IMG/VR virus record: IMGVR_UViG_3300042090_002079
Location: 1 to 54,664 of that record
Length of the DNA stretch: 54,664 nucleotides
Reading direction: 5' to 3' (one strand)
DNA from: a virus
Shown here: in pieces, positions 40,601-47,320 of the stretch
Position numbering within the stretch: position 1 is the stretch's first letter
Layout: each line of letters starts with the position of its first letter
Position numbers and translations under genes: made by a program
Notes under the pieces: generated by a model
Database searches by the model: none
The model's input: the letters and a program-made list of their open reading frames with translations, nothing else
Told to the model about the DNA's origin: nothing

Positions 40601-40683
40601 CTAACCAGGAAGGAACCGTCGGAACGCCGGGGACTGGCGAGGTCGAAGGTCATGTGGAGATTTTAAGGATATGGCTGCAATGA
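37624..40683 (+). CDS. Central tail-tip / host-specificity protein (megatron-like)
   Basis: The 1019-residue protein follows NlpC in the place of the GTA megatron or lambda J. The N-terminus (NTQGQPRYSGELHNLQLTQS) and the core (NYEVVGLNIFPGG, QDCWNYVQAQYCNRLNDYNN, YLEPMDIITLPTGENIRI) resemble tail-tip proteins of this cluster. An FnIII- or Ig-like segment lies at about 150-290. The C-terminal 200 residues are beta-rich and probably contact the host. It binds the receptor and closes the tail until injection. Confidence 0.78.
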   Translation: MGLIGNTQGQPRYSGELHNLQLTQSVFGTTATAVHGTDRVAGKLLFYGGFWATPAPNQGKGLGGGKSDTQYNYYADCQLLLASGSAGGGCRGILSIWDQQGKLANAGGAYVYTIPPGGGTINPQAAGAPSIQLDLGVSKSVAYSVIANDYASGGSRTLTGTQMVAMAKVTGTPAAGQYAFNSTTGAYTFAAADAGASVTISYSTVFSLYYFTTTQPAEVPLLSPYQISTNNQQYFWSDGGVIRVDTGAALAYGAGTNGYTQSDGVYTFTSDLAGVYVYITYTFTSSDSSLTNTSTLNLTFFGGSLGQAPNSYWQSQYPGSAFGYPGICHVDANPMALGESATLPCYNYEVVGLNIFPGGGLDAHFCDVFRTHLYDAFLGVGFPQANVDAWTSCYAYWAANGYLGKVKLDTQTSVATALKEVIETGNVGAVWSGGLLKLIPYGDSTCVGNGYTYTPNTTPVATLTNNDLLPSSEKKAGESSSEDPVPWEVRAPQDCWNYVQAQYCNRLNDYNNELINEQNDAFIARYGRRIESPQTWDWITTAAAAQWALNLRLKRQCYITNTCKLWLSYRFSYLEPMDIITLPTGENIRITQITDDANGRLAIEAEQWTYGSSTASIYSKQAPSSFQPSLSSALPGDAVPIVVQNTLALTPGSPYTVQIAGAGKSPNWGGANVFLSLDGNTYAQIGTIAAPSVIGMLSAPLAAGSDPDTADTLSVDLTLSPPSAELVSVTQTLADAYTTLCVIVDQTLNTFELISYENAVLTAAARYNLTYLRRGIYSSPVAAHAMGAWFAFLGPNYNFSTYTFRAALMGTPFYIKLQSFNLAGRQVENLADCTAWEFLLGYQEGARTVYTPSQVTNLQSGPLATVTNPDNALNQQSSSAAIFDSIFGTLGGANTASADYTGFPSVVLPYPATLYIGYQNLRGNGSIGGTLHFLANAEISVSLNNGSTFAVLAQSARQQLYNVSPNSKSGTLSISVPAGTNLSNIIVAVSAMSNQEGTVGTPGTGEVEGHVEILRIWLQ

Positions 40684-43145
40684 TCAAACGGATCGCATTT
40701 ACTCTTTCTGCTTTGTTTTCGCTGGTGCTCGCACCGGCCCTGGCGCAATACAGCGGCGCGCCCGCCAGCGTTGTCGGCTATAACAAAGGCCAGGCGGTGA
40801 GCAACACGCTTTATGCCGGCAGTCCCTTCGCCGGGCTTTTTGTCGCAGAGATAGACGGCCTGGGGCGTGACAGCGAGCTGGAAGAGACGCCGCAGAACCT
40901 GCTGGTGGAGCAGCTCGTCTCGCACACTCTGGGTACCGTCTACGGCCACAACGCCGTGCAGTACTGCGACTCGCCCGGCGATTGCATTCCATTTATCTCC
41001 GAGGCCTATAACGTCGGCGTGGATGCCGCGCAGAACGAGGGCGAGGACTGGCACATCCGCCTGCAGGAAAACGGCTACGTCTTCCAGGGCACGGTCAACA
41101 GTTATGCCTGCAGCTCGAGCCCGGCGGTGTGCACGTGGAACCTGACGCAGACGCAGGGCTGGGGCGCGGTGCCCTTCGGCGCCACCCGGCAGGTCGGGAT
41201 CCAGCTCGGCGAGGGGTTGCAGCTTATCGATATTACCCATGGCTACAGCACCGGCTCCATCTCCGCCATCAGCGCGCCGCTCATCACCGGCAGCGGCGTC
41301 AACTGGGACTCGACCTTCGGCGATACGTTCGCCCAGGCGGTGACCACCGCGGCAGTCAATAACGGCGGCGGTCCCAACAGCTTCCCGCAGACCAACGTGA
41401 CGGTTTCCACCGGCGCCTGGACCGGAACCTTTACGGTGAGCGCAACGCCGGTCTGCTTTTTCGATACGGAAGACACGCGCTATCAGTGCGCGAAGATCAC
41501 GGCCGTCTCCGCCAACGCTTCCATTACGGTGGATCGGCTGCAATGGCCGATCACGTCGGGATCGGCCGTCGACCAGGGTGGCCTGACCGGCTATTGTTTC
41601 GGCATGGATCTCGATATCGTCTCGGCTTCCGGCTTGAACGGCTATGGGAACCCGACCGATGCGGCCGTGGTGAACCCCATCCGGCGCTGCCAGCCTATTC
41701 AATTCAACACCTCGGGGAATACGCTAACCCTCTATGTGAATGCCTCGGGCGAAACGGCTTTCGTCACGCGCGCCAATCCCGCCGTTGCCGGCTCTGGCGC
41801 GTACCATATTTACCCCGCGGCTATGACCGAGACGGTGTTGAACGCCGCCAGCGGCCAGGTGGACGGGGGCGGAATCACCACCACACCTTTCGTGGGAACT
41901 TTCGCCACGAACGATACGGTTGAGCAGCCACACTATTATGCCGGCCGCGGCGGAAATCTCAACTGGGCTTCCGATACCTGGCAGAACGCGCCGGGCTGGG
42001 CATCGAGCTTTAACTTCAACGTGGGCGGCTCGGGCGCGGTGGACGGCTATCCGCAGGGGTACATCACCAACGCGAACAGTCCCACGATTTACTGGGGGCT
42101 TCCGTCGGCGCTCTCGATGGCTTCCACGCCCGGCTACGGGAACCTTTTTACCCCGCACGGCGTCGATTTCGGCGGCCCCTACGCCTCGGCGATCCACATG
42201 AATACGCCGCCGTTTGGTGAGTACTACCAGATGGGCGGCCTCTACATCAGCTGCGGCGGCCCATCGAGCTCTAACACCTGGTGTCAAGACTGGAACCAGA
42301 ACGTGTGGATGCTGACCGTGCAGAACCGCGGCGGCACGGGCGGAGCGACCTTTCCTTATGCGGAAGACAGTCTCGCGTATAACCCCTACACCTATACATG
42401 GTCATTGAGTTCGGGAGGCACGGGGCCGAACGGCGGGAGCGCACCGTGCACGCAGCTCTGGGGGCCGACTGGATGGTCGCAGACCGGCGTCGGCTGCTCC
42501 GCGCCGACGCAGCTGGTCGGCTCGGCAGCCTTTATCAATCTTGCCAGCGGTATCACCGCACAGCCCGCGTCTACTTATCTGCCTACGAATAATATCTTCG
42601 CGCAGGGCTTCACCGATCTGAACGACGGCGGCTATTCCTGGGGTACGTTTGCCGGCAAGGATTCCTTGGGGAATCAGTGGAAGTACAACATCATGAACTC
42701 CGGCAACAGCGGCTGGGGCTTCTGCGTGTACAGCACGGCCAGCGGTCCGGTCACCGTGACTACGCCCTCGCAGCTGGCGTACTGCCATCAGCTTTCCAGC
42801 TACGGCACGGTCAATGACACGATTCCGACGGAGGTCATTGGTATGGTGTCGTCCGCGACCGGCGGCTCCGGCGTCTCATCTGTGAGTTGCGCATCATCTT
42901 CCTGCACGAACCTGTCGGGAAGTTATGCCATCTCGCCCGGGACGTTTGCGACGGGCAATCTTTTAACCCTGGTGTGGCCGGCGACGCCCACCGCGTACAA
43001 GTGCCTCGTCGCGCAGAACGGGGGCGCGGGCTGGTACGCAATTGGGCATGCAGCGGCCAGTACAACCGGCCTGGTCATCACGAACGGGTTCACCGTGTCA
43101 GGCGCGGCTACCTTCACTGTCGATTATGTCTGCTCGCCGAACTAG
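40680..43145 (+). CDS. Second large exported fibre-like protein
   Basis: The 821-residue protein has a signal peptide (MIKRIAFTLSALFSLVLAP, cut after ALAQ). It is rich in Gly, Ser, Thr and aromatic residues, with about 25 Cys, mostly in pairs (SYACSSSPAVCTW, CPSS-like CGGPSSSNTWCQDW). Its pattern resembles secreted carbohydrate-active or adhesive beta proteins more than a tail fibre. It overlaps the tail-tip stop (ATGA), so it is translated with virion genes yet exported. It may bind or cleave surface glycans. Family not recognised. Confidence 0.55.
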   Translation: MIKRIAFTLSALFSLVLAPALAQYSGAPASVVGYNKGQAVSNTLYAGSPFAGLFVAEIDGLGRDSELEETPQNLLVEQLVSHTLGTVYGHNAVQYCDSPGDCIPFISEAYNVGVDAAQNEGEDWHIRLQENGYVFQGTVNSYACSSSPAVCTWNLTQTQGWGAVPFGATRQVGIQLGEGLQLIDITHGYSTGSISAISAPLITGSGVNWDSTFGDTFAQAVTTAAVNNGGGPNSFPQTNVTVSTGAWTGTFTVSATPVCFFDTEDTRYQCAKITAVSANASITVDRLQWPITSGSAVDQGGLTGYCFGMDLDIVSASGLNGYGNPTDAAVVNPIRRCQPIQFNTSGNTLTLYVNASGETAFVTRANPAVAGSGAYHIYPAAMTETVLNAASGQVDGGGITTTPFVGTFATNDTVEQPHYYAGRGGNLNWASDTWQNAPGWASSFNFNVGGSGAVDGYPQGYITNANSPTIYWGLPSALSMASTPGYGNLFTPHGVDFGGPYASAIHMNTPPFGEYYQMGGLYISCGGPSSSNTWCQDWNQNVWMLTVQNRGGTGGATFPYAEDSLAYNPYTYTWSLSSGGTGPNGGSAPCTQLWGPTGWSQTGVGCSAPTQLVGSAAFINLASGITAQPASTYLPTNNIFAQGFTDLNDGGYSWGTFAGKDSLGNQWKYNIMNSGNSGWGFCVYSTASGPVTVTTPSQLAYCHQLSSYGTVNDTIPTEVIGMVSSATGGSGVSSVSCASSSCTNLSGSYAISPGTFATGNLLTLVWPATPTAYKCLVAQNGGAGWYAIGHAAASTTGLVITNGFTVSGAATFTVDYVCSPN

Positions 43146-43157
43146 AAGCAGCGTTCG

Positions 43158-43367
43158 CTAGTTTGCGAAATGCTGGGCGATGGCGCCCCCGATCGCGGAT
43201 AGCAGCAGTAGAATGCCGATCGCGATCAGGGCTGATACGAAGATGGATTTACGTGGCTGAACTACGGGAACGGCCTGGGCGGTAAGCTGTAGGCCGCAGC
43301 CTGGGCAGAATGCGGTGCCGGACTGGAGAATTGTCCGGCAGGCTGAGCACGCAATCTGCGTTGACAT
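43158..43367 (-). CDS. Zinc-ribbon membrane protein
   Basis: The 69-residue minus-strand protein has a zinc ribbon (CSACRTILQSGTAFCPGC) and one C-terminal membrane helix (SIFVSALIAIGILLLLSAIG). It starts at 43367 behind AAAGGGAAAG. A longer frame upstream would cover the plus-strand gene at 43431 and is rejected. Small zinc-ribbon/TM proteins are common in bacteria; the function here is unknown. It faces the end of the late operon. Confidence 0.65.
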   Translation of the reverse strand: MSTQIACSACRTILQSGTAFCPGCGLQLTAQAVPVVQPRKSIFVSALIAIGILLLLSAIGGAIAQHFAN

Positions 43368-43385
43368 TGTCTTTCCCTTTCTTTG

Positions 43386-43419
43386 ACCACGAACCATTAG
43401 CAGCTGACCACTGTTTCGC
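43386..43419 (+). repeat. Heptanucleotide repeats
   Basis: ACCACGA, ACCATTA, GCAGCTG, ACCACTG and TTTCGCG lie in 7-base register between the two divergent genes. Confidence 0.75.
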
Positions 43420-43429
43420 GGAACGAGAC
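43413..43429 (+). promoter_or_regulatory. Hairpin before 43431 gene
   Basis: GTTTCG and CGAGAC pair over six bases, one of them G-T, around CGGAA just before the start codon. This is a weaker member of the ribosome-site hairpin group. Confidence 0.45.
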
Positions 43430-43430
43430 C

Positions 43431-43709
43431 ATGAAGGCCCTCGATCTCATCGCCGACATCTTCGCGCGGCCGCAGCGCGGCGCGGCGCCGGATCTGCGCC
43501 GCATCACCACAGGGCAGCTCGATCTGCTGCTCGAGCTGATCGGCGAAGACCAGCACGCCGGCGCCGTGCAGCGCGGGCTCGGCCGTTCTGTCGTCTGGAC
43601 TCCGCCGGGAACCCAGAAGTATGTAGTTACTGAAGACGCGCGCGGCGACAAGCATACCCTCATGCGCCTTCGCGCCGTCGACGCGGCTGCAATCGGGATG
43701 TTGTTTTGA
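43431..43709 (+). CDS. Hypothetical protein
   Basis: The 92-residue protein (MKALDLIADIFARPQRGA, LLLELIGEDQHAGAV, then VVWTPPGTQKYVVTEDARG) has conserved-looking charged motifs at its end (DKHTLMRLRAV). It lies alone on the plus strand between minus-strand genes. Family unknown. Confidence 0.55.
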   Translation: MKALDLIADIFARPQRGAAPDLRRITTGQLDLLLELIGEDQHAGAVQRGLGRSVVWTPPGTQKYVVTEDARGDKHTLMRLRAVDAAAIGMLF

Positions 43710-43745
43710 GTTTTGATCTTTGAGCTCTGGCCTCTGCTCTTTCAC
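43704..43745 (+). repeat. Heptanucleotide repeats at convergent gene ends
   Basis: TTTTGAG, TTTTGAT, CTTTGAG, CTCTGGC, CTCTGCT and CTTTCAC form six units in 7-base register. They overlap the stop codons of the convergent genes on either side. Confidence 0.8.
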
Positions 43746-43933
43746 TTTCGTCTCCGTTCCAGGTACTCGCCGACCGCACGTTGAATCTGCGCCGAGCGCT
43801 TCACGCCGTCGAGATCCGCCAGCGTGTCCAGCTCGGCTAGGTGCGCGCCGCTGAAGCGGACGCCCACCAGCGTGGTTTTCGGACGTTGTTTGCGGGTTGG
43901 TTTCTTGTCTATTGCCGCTGTCTTTGTTTTCAT
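43742..43933 (-). CDS. Ribbon-helix-helix repressor-like protein 1
   Basis: The 63-residue minus-strand protein has a basic N-terminus and an RHH fold: a beta strand TTLVGVRFS, then helices LAELDTLADLDGV and RSAQIQRAVGEYLERRRK. RHH dimers bind DNA as CopG/Arc-type repressors. ATG at 43933 lies six bases after a -10 box and has no ribosome site, so the mRNA should be leaderless. It sits in the immunity-like region and may control lysogeny. Confidence 0.65.
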   Translation of the reverse strand: MKTKTAAIDKKPTRKQRPKTTLVGVRFSGAHLAELDTLADLDGVKRSAQIQRAVGEYLERRRK

Positions 43934-43939
43934 GTGCGC

Positions 43940-43969
43940 ATTGTAGGACAAATCCTCGCGGACTGTCAG
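43940..43969 (-). promoter_or_regulatory. Promoter for RHH protein 1 (leaderless)
   Basis: On the minus strand CTGACA (43964-43969), an 18-base spacer and TACAAT (43940-43945) end six bases before the ATG. Transcription would start at or next to the A of ATG. Confidence 0.5.
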
Positions 43970-43997
43970 TTGCTGGTGTTCGATGCTGCGAAGCTTT

Positions 43998-44129
43998 TCA
44001 GCGGACCTCGGGCTGGTAGGGACCGCCGGGCTGGTGAATGGGCTGGGGGTTGAAGACCGGGCGGCTGGGGTGCCAGGTTACCGGCTGAGCCGGAACCAAA
44101 AGCGTGATCAACAGAACCAGGATGGTCAT
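43998..44129 (-). CDS. Tiny secreted or membrane-anchored Pro-rich peptide
   Basis: A 43-residue minus-strand peptide: a short hydrophobic N-terminus (MTILVLLITLLVPAQPV) followed by a Pro/Gln/His-rich tail (FNPQPIHQPGGPYQPEVR). AAGGAG lies eight bases before ATG, and a strong promoter lies upstream, so it is very likely expressed. It could be a small envelope peptide active in lysogens. Confidence 0.55.
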   Translation of the reverse strand: MTILVLLITLLVPAQPVTWHPSRPVFNPQPIHQPGGPYQPEVR

Positions 44130-44150
44130 GGTCGTTCTCCTTATGCACGA

Positions 44151-44179
44151 ATCATACAATAAACGTTAACAAAAATCAA
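44151..44179 (-). promoter_or_regulatory. Minus-strand promoter with overlapping palindrome
   Basis: TTGATT (44174-44179), a 17-base spacer and TATGAT (44151-44156) form a good promoter for the small peptide and perhaps RHH protein 1. The region is strikingly AT-rich against its surroundings. Confidence 0.65.
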
Positions 44180-44186
44180 GATTGAT
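44175..44186. promoter_or_regulatory. Candidate operator palindrome
   Basis: ATCAA-GA-TTGAT is a perfect palindrome covering the -35 box of the minus-strand promoter, a likely site for repression. Confidence 0.45.
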
Positions 44187-44245
44187 AACATTTATATTGC
44201 AATCCATGCGGAAAGGAGGTAAAAAGGGCTGCACGTGGGGAGCTT

Positions 44246-44416
44246 TCAGTCGAGCTGATGCTTCGTCGCCGCCGTGACGCCTTCCTGCTCCGCGAGCCTG
44301 GAGATCGCCAACCGGATCACGTTTGCCTGGTCGATCTGCAGCTTCTCCTGCAGGAGTTTCAGTTGAATGCGCTGGGTCGCATTGATGCGCAGCGTCATTT
44401 GCTTGGTCGGGGCCAT
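44246..44416 (-). CDS. Ribbon-helix-helix protein 2
   Basis: The 56-residue minus-strand protein (MAPTKQMTLRINATQRIQLK, then LQEKLQIDQANVIRLAISRL) has the strand-helix-helix pattern of RHH proteins. Its ATG at 44416 lacks a ribosome site and lies six bases from TACGAT (44423-44428 on the minus strand), the same geometry as RHH protein 1. It is divergent from the integrase and could repress it. An overlapping longer minus frame is a shadow. Confidence 0.6.
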   Translation of the reverse strand: MAPTKQMTLRINATQRIQLKLLQEKLQIDQANVIRLAISRLAEQEGVTAATKHQLD

Positions 44417-44535
44417 GACTTAATCGTAGCTGTGCTGTTGACTCCCCAATAGACAGCCAACGAATAGTCACTGACGGTGCGACGGGGGTCGTTGGAAGGC
44501 TGAGAATCCCTCGAAAGTTGCAGAGGGAGGGGCCT

Positions 44536-45702
44536 GTGAGTACCTATACTCAGGATTACCAAGCGAATCATGGCAAGCATACGCCGGGACACCGCCGTTG
44601 TGCGGCCTGCCTCGGTGCCAAATCTATGATGAACCGCCTGTTGACCCCGGAGCTATGCTTCCGGGACGCGTTCGAAATTTGGATCGCCCACCGTAGAATT
44701 TCCAGCAACGGAATCCGCATCGACGCGAGCTATATCGCGCCCAAGACGGATCGCGACTATGTGGTATGCGCCAAGGCGCTGGCCAAGTTCTTCGGCCGCC
44801 TGCCGCTTCAGGAGATTCACCTGGGCCACCTCGCCGAATATCAGCGTGCGCGGGCCCTCTGCGATACGGGCGCTTGCAAGGGCGGATCCGGTTCCTGGGC
44901 CGCGCCGGCCGGCGCCAACTGCATCCGCAAGGAAGTGGCGTTGCTCAAGCGGATTCTGAAGGCCGCGCGCTTATGGGGCGAGGAAGAGGAGGAGTGCTTC
45001 CAGCCGCTGCGCGCCGTGGAGACCGACGTTCCGCGCGCCATGACGCCGGAGGAGCAGCATCGCTTCCTCCATCTGGCGGCCAGCCGCGAGGAGTGGCAGT
45101 TCATCTACTGGTATGCAATCGTGGCCCTGCAGACGACTGCCTCCACCAACGAGCTGCGCGCACTGCGCTTGGGAGATATCCTTTTGCACGAACCGCTGAT
45201 CCAGATCCGCCGCCGCGGCGCCAAAAACAAATATCGCATTCGTTCGATCCCCTTGGTAAGTGACAGCGCAGTGTGGGCGCTGGAGCGGCTCATGGAGCGG
45301 GCGCGGGAGATGGGCGCGCGGGATCCGCATCATTTTCTTTTTCCGCTGCACATCACCCGTTTGCGCTATGACCCGGCGCAGCCAATGAGCGAGAGCGGGC
45401 TAAAGAAGCGCTGGAACCAGGTGCGCGCGGCCGCGGACCTTGCATGGCTGCGTCCCTACGATCTGCGCCATACCGGTATTACGCGCATGGCGGAGGCGGG
45501 AACGCCCATCCAGGTGATCATGGCTTTTGCTGGCCACATGACCACGCGCATGGCGCAGCACTACACAACGATTTCCATGATGTCCAAGCGCGGCTGGGCC
45601 AATGCGGCGTGGGGCGCCGATGCGGGAATGCCGGTCCCGAAAAAGCCAGTTGCGAACCAAAGTGATCAACATTTCCACAGCGCCGCGTGCTTTTGCGCTT
45701 GA
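44536..45702 (+). CDS. int: Tyrosine integrase
   Basis: The 388-residue recombinase starts at GTG 44536 behind AGGGAGGGG. An N-terminal part with CAAC, a SAM-like core-binding domain (about 70-150) and a catalytic domain follow. Catalytic residues are Arg208 (STNELRAL), Lys near 230, Arg311 in YDLRHT, His334 in FAGHM and Tyr343 in QHYTT. The usual first His of box II is Tyr. It should integrate the phage at a tRNA gene; the putative attP lies 120 bases downstream. Confidence 0.9.
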   Translation: MSTYTQDYQANHGKHTPGHRRCAACLGAKSMMNRLLTPELCFRDAFEIWIAHRRISSNGIRIDASYIAPKTDRDYVVCAKALAKFFGRLPLQEIHLGHLAEYQRARALCDTGACKGGSGSWAAPAGANCIRKEVALLKRILKAARLWGEEEEECFQPLRAVETDVPRAMTPEEQHRFLHLAASREEWQFIYWYAIVALQTTASTNELRALRLGDILLHEPLIQIRRRGAKNKYRIRSIPLVSDSAVWALERLMERAREMGARDPHHFLFPLHITRLRYDPAQPMSESGLKKRWNQVRAAADLAWLRPYDLRHTGITRMAEAGTPIQVIMAFAGHMTTRMAQHYTTISMMSKRGWANAAWGADAGMPVPKKPVANQSDQHFHSAACFCA

Positions 45703-45714
45703 CACGGCGCCCGG
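45701..45714. repeat. Direct repeat left of attP
   Basis: GACACGGCGCCCGG, matched by GACGCGGCGCCCGG at 45992-46005 (13 of 14). The pair flanks the putative attP core and could be integrase arm sites, but chance or a shared palindrome core is possible. Confidence 0.35.
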
Positions 45715-45821
45715 TCATCCCTCAGAGTCAGCAATTAGCCACACCAAGTGAGCAAGAGTGAACAGCCGGATTTTCCGCGTATGAGAGCAGGAACCGCTGA
45801 TTGTGTCGTGCGACCTGCGGT

Positions 45822-45866
45822 TTCGTAATCAGCAGGTCGTCAGTTCAAGTCTGACCGTCGGCTCCA
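45822..45866 (+). other. attP: Putative attP core: 3' half of tRNA-Thr (CGT)
   Basis: The sequence from anticodon loop TTCGTAA (anticodon CGT) through TCAGC, variable AGGTC, a perfect T arm GTCAG-TTCAAGT-CTGAC, acceptor CGTCGGC, T and CCA matches the last 45 bases of a tRNA-Thr. The 5' half is absent. Integrase nearby and a tRNA 3' segment are the usual signs of a phage attP that rebuilds the host tRNA on integration. Confidence 0.75.
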
Positions 45867-45916
45867 AAGCGTGAAAAAACGGCGCGTTCCTTCAAGGAAG
45901 CGCTGCAATGCAGCTT

Positions 45917-45984
45917 AAAAACGGATTTAACGGGCGATGGGCCAGCGGTCAACAAACCGCGGTTCCATCGCCTTTTCCGTTTTT
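45917..45984 (+). terminator. Nested hairpin / terminator right of attP
   Basis: AAAAACGG pairs with CCGTTTTT, GGCGATGG with CCATCGCC and GCGGT with ACCGC, one within the other, ending in a T run. It could end integrase transcripts and, read on the other strand, stop converging ones. Two small hairpins (GCGTTCC...GGAAGCGC, GCTGC-AAT-GCAGC) precede it. The rest of 45703-46040 holds attP and no gene. Confidence 0.6.
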
Positions 45985-45991
45985 TGGCTTC

Positions 45992-46005
45992 GACGCGGCG
46001 CCCGG
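45992..46005. repeat. Direct repeat right of attP
   Basis: GACGCGGCGCCCGG, partner of the repeat at 45701-45714. Confidence 0.35.
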
Positions 46006-46040
46006 CTCCCAGGGTGGCAATTCAATCCAGGAGCAATTTC

Positions 46041-47048
46041 ATGACCGTTCCTCACGCCGGTCCGCAGGCGCCTGCCGAGTCCGATAGAGCGCCGAGTCCT
46101 AACCCCGCCGCGCCAGCCGCCGAGGCCGCTGCGCGCGAACCCCAATCCGACACTATCGCCGATGCATCGGTCCATCTGTTGCGCTCCAGGTTCTACACGG
46201 GCGGCGGCCCGGAAGCGGAAGAGCTCGGGAGCCGCATTGCCGGCGCTAATCCGCAGCTGGCCGAAACGGTTTCGCTGGACCTGCTGCGTGAGATTACGCG
46301 GAGAGTTCTGGCCGCGGAAAGCCGGGACGCTTACTCCACGTTTCAGCTAGTCGATGAATCGGCCAGGCATTTCGCCGCCCTCGACGCGCAGCGCGATGCC
46401 AGGCTGGCCGAGCTGCTGTTTGCCGCGCGCAACCTGGCCAAGGCGCAGCTGGTGCGGCTCTCTAGCAACCTGGAGAGCCCGTTGCGGCTGTGTGTCGTAT
46501 GTAATGAGCGTTTCATCGCGCATCTGCCGTTTCATAGGTCCACCTGCCTCGCTGGCCGCGTTCTCGGCCTGATCGAGGAGCTCGAGAAGCTTGAACCAAC
46601 TCTTAATCGAAAGGAGGCCGCGCAGGAACCGGAAGATGGCCGCGCGGGTGGGTGGAAGCACACGCGCGATTCCTTCGGCGAGCCGTGGGAATACCGGCTC
46701 GACGACGTGCTGCAGACCGTAACCATGTATGACCGCGAGGGTACCAGGCTGATCGAGTGGCCGCGCGCGAACCGCGAGGTCCTCGATTGGGCCGCGCGCA
46801 TCCGCGATTGTGTCAACTCCTACGCGGAGCTGGAGGGCTCTTTCGCCGGCAGCAAGGGCGACTCTGTCGCCATGCTGATCGACGCTTGCCGCGCTCAGCA
46901 CGACGCTCTCGACGCGCTTTTTTCCAGGCTCTGCACGCTGGATGCGCAGTTTGTGCCCAGCCGCTCCGGGCAGCCTTGGGAGGCGCTGGTGAAAGGCGTC
47001 AAAGCTGTGACCTTCGCGCTGCATGCGCGGAAAGGCGGCGCGCGATGA
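46041..47048 (+). CDS. Hypothetical early protein
   Basis: The 335-residue protein begins with a Pro/Ala-rich disordered part (about 1-40), then helices with ALDAQRDARLAELLFAARN. A possible zinc finger C-x2-C-x9-H-x4-C (CVVCNERFIAHLPFHRSTC) lies near residues 152-170. It ends in a basic helix. ATG 46041 follows AGGAG. It is the first gene after attP and heads a run of overlapping genes that includes ParB. Function unknown. Confidence 0.6.
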   Translation: MTVPHAGPQAPAESDRAPSPNPAAPAAEAAAREPQSDTIADASVHLLRSRFYTGGGPEAEELGSRIAGANPQLAETVSLDLLREITRRVLAAESRDAYSTFQLVDESARHFAALDAQRDARLAELLFAARNLAKAQLVRLSSNLESPLRLCVVCNERFIAHLPFHRSTCLAGRVLGLIEELEKLEPTLNRKEAAQEPEDGRAGGWKHTRDSFGEPWEYRLDDVLQTVTMYDREGTRLIEWPRANREVLDWAARIRDCVNSYAELEGSFAGSKGDSVAMLIDACRAQHDALDALFSRLCTLDAQFVPSRSGQPWEALVKGVKAVTFALHARKGGAR

Positions 47049-47320
47049 GGTTCTTCAATCCAGATGTACACGATCTCGTGCTGACCGCCTTTTGCTTTGG
47101 CATCGTTGCTGGCGTGCTGATCAGTTACCTGATGGTCGCCGTGGTGTGGCGCTTTTGCGCCGCCATCCGGATCGCTGAGGCCGCCGCAAACGTGGCCGAG
47201 CGCAGCCGCCAGCGTGCCGAGATTGAGCTGAATGATCGGCTGCTTGCCGAGGGCCGCGCGCGCGTGCTTGCCCTTGGCAAGATCCTCGACGCCGCGCAGG
47301 AAGAGACGGTGCGGGGATGA
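47045..47320 (+). CDS. Membrane-anchored coiled-coil protein
   Basis: A 91-residue protein with one membrane helix (about 10-36, DLVLTAFCFGIVAGVLISYL) and a C-terminal cytoplasmic coiled coil (AERSRQRAEIELNDRLLAEG). It overlaps both neighbours by four bases. Function unknown; it may tether the ParB-like product to the membrane, which is a guess from gene order. Confidence 0.55.
   Translation: MRFFNPDVHDLVLTAFCFGIVAGVLISYLMVAVVWRFCAAIRIAEAAANVAERSRQRAEIELNDRLLAEGRARVLALGKILDAAQEETVRG

Noticed and set aside
43158-43745. Long 195-codon version of the minus-strand zinc-ribbon protein
   Set aside because: The upstream part runs antisense to the plus-strand gene at 43431; the 69-residue form has its own ribosome site.
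44166-44471. 101-codon minus-strand frame
   Set aside because: It overlaps the 56-residue ribbon-helix-helix frame, which has a recognisable fold pattern, and has no motif of its own.
45800-45866. Complete tRNA-Thr gene
   Set aside because: Only the half from the anticodon loop to CCA is present; the acceptor 5' strand and D arm are absent, and the 5' anticodon strand mismatches.
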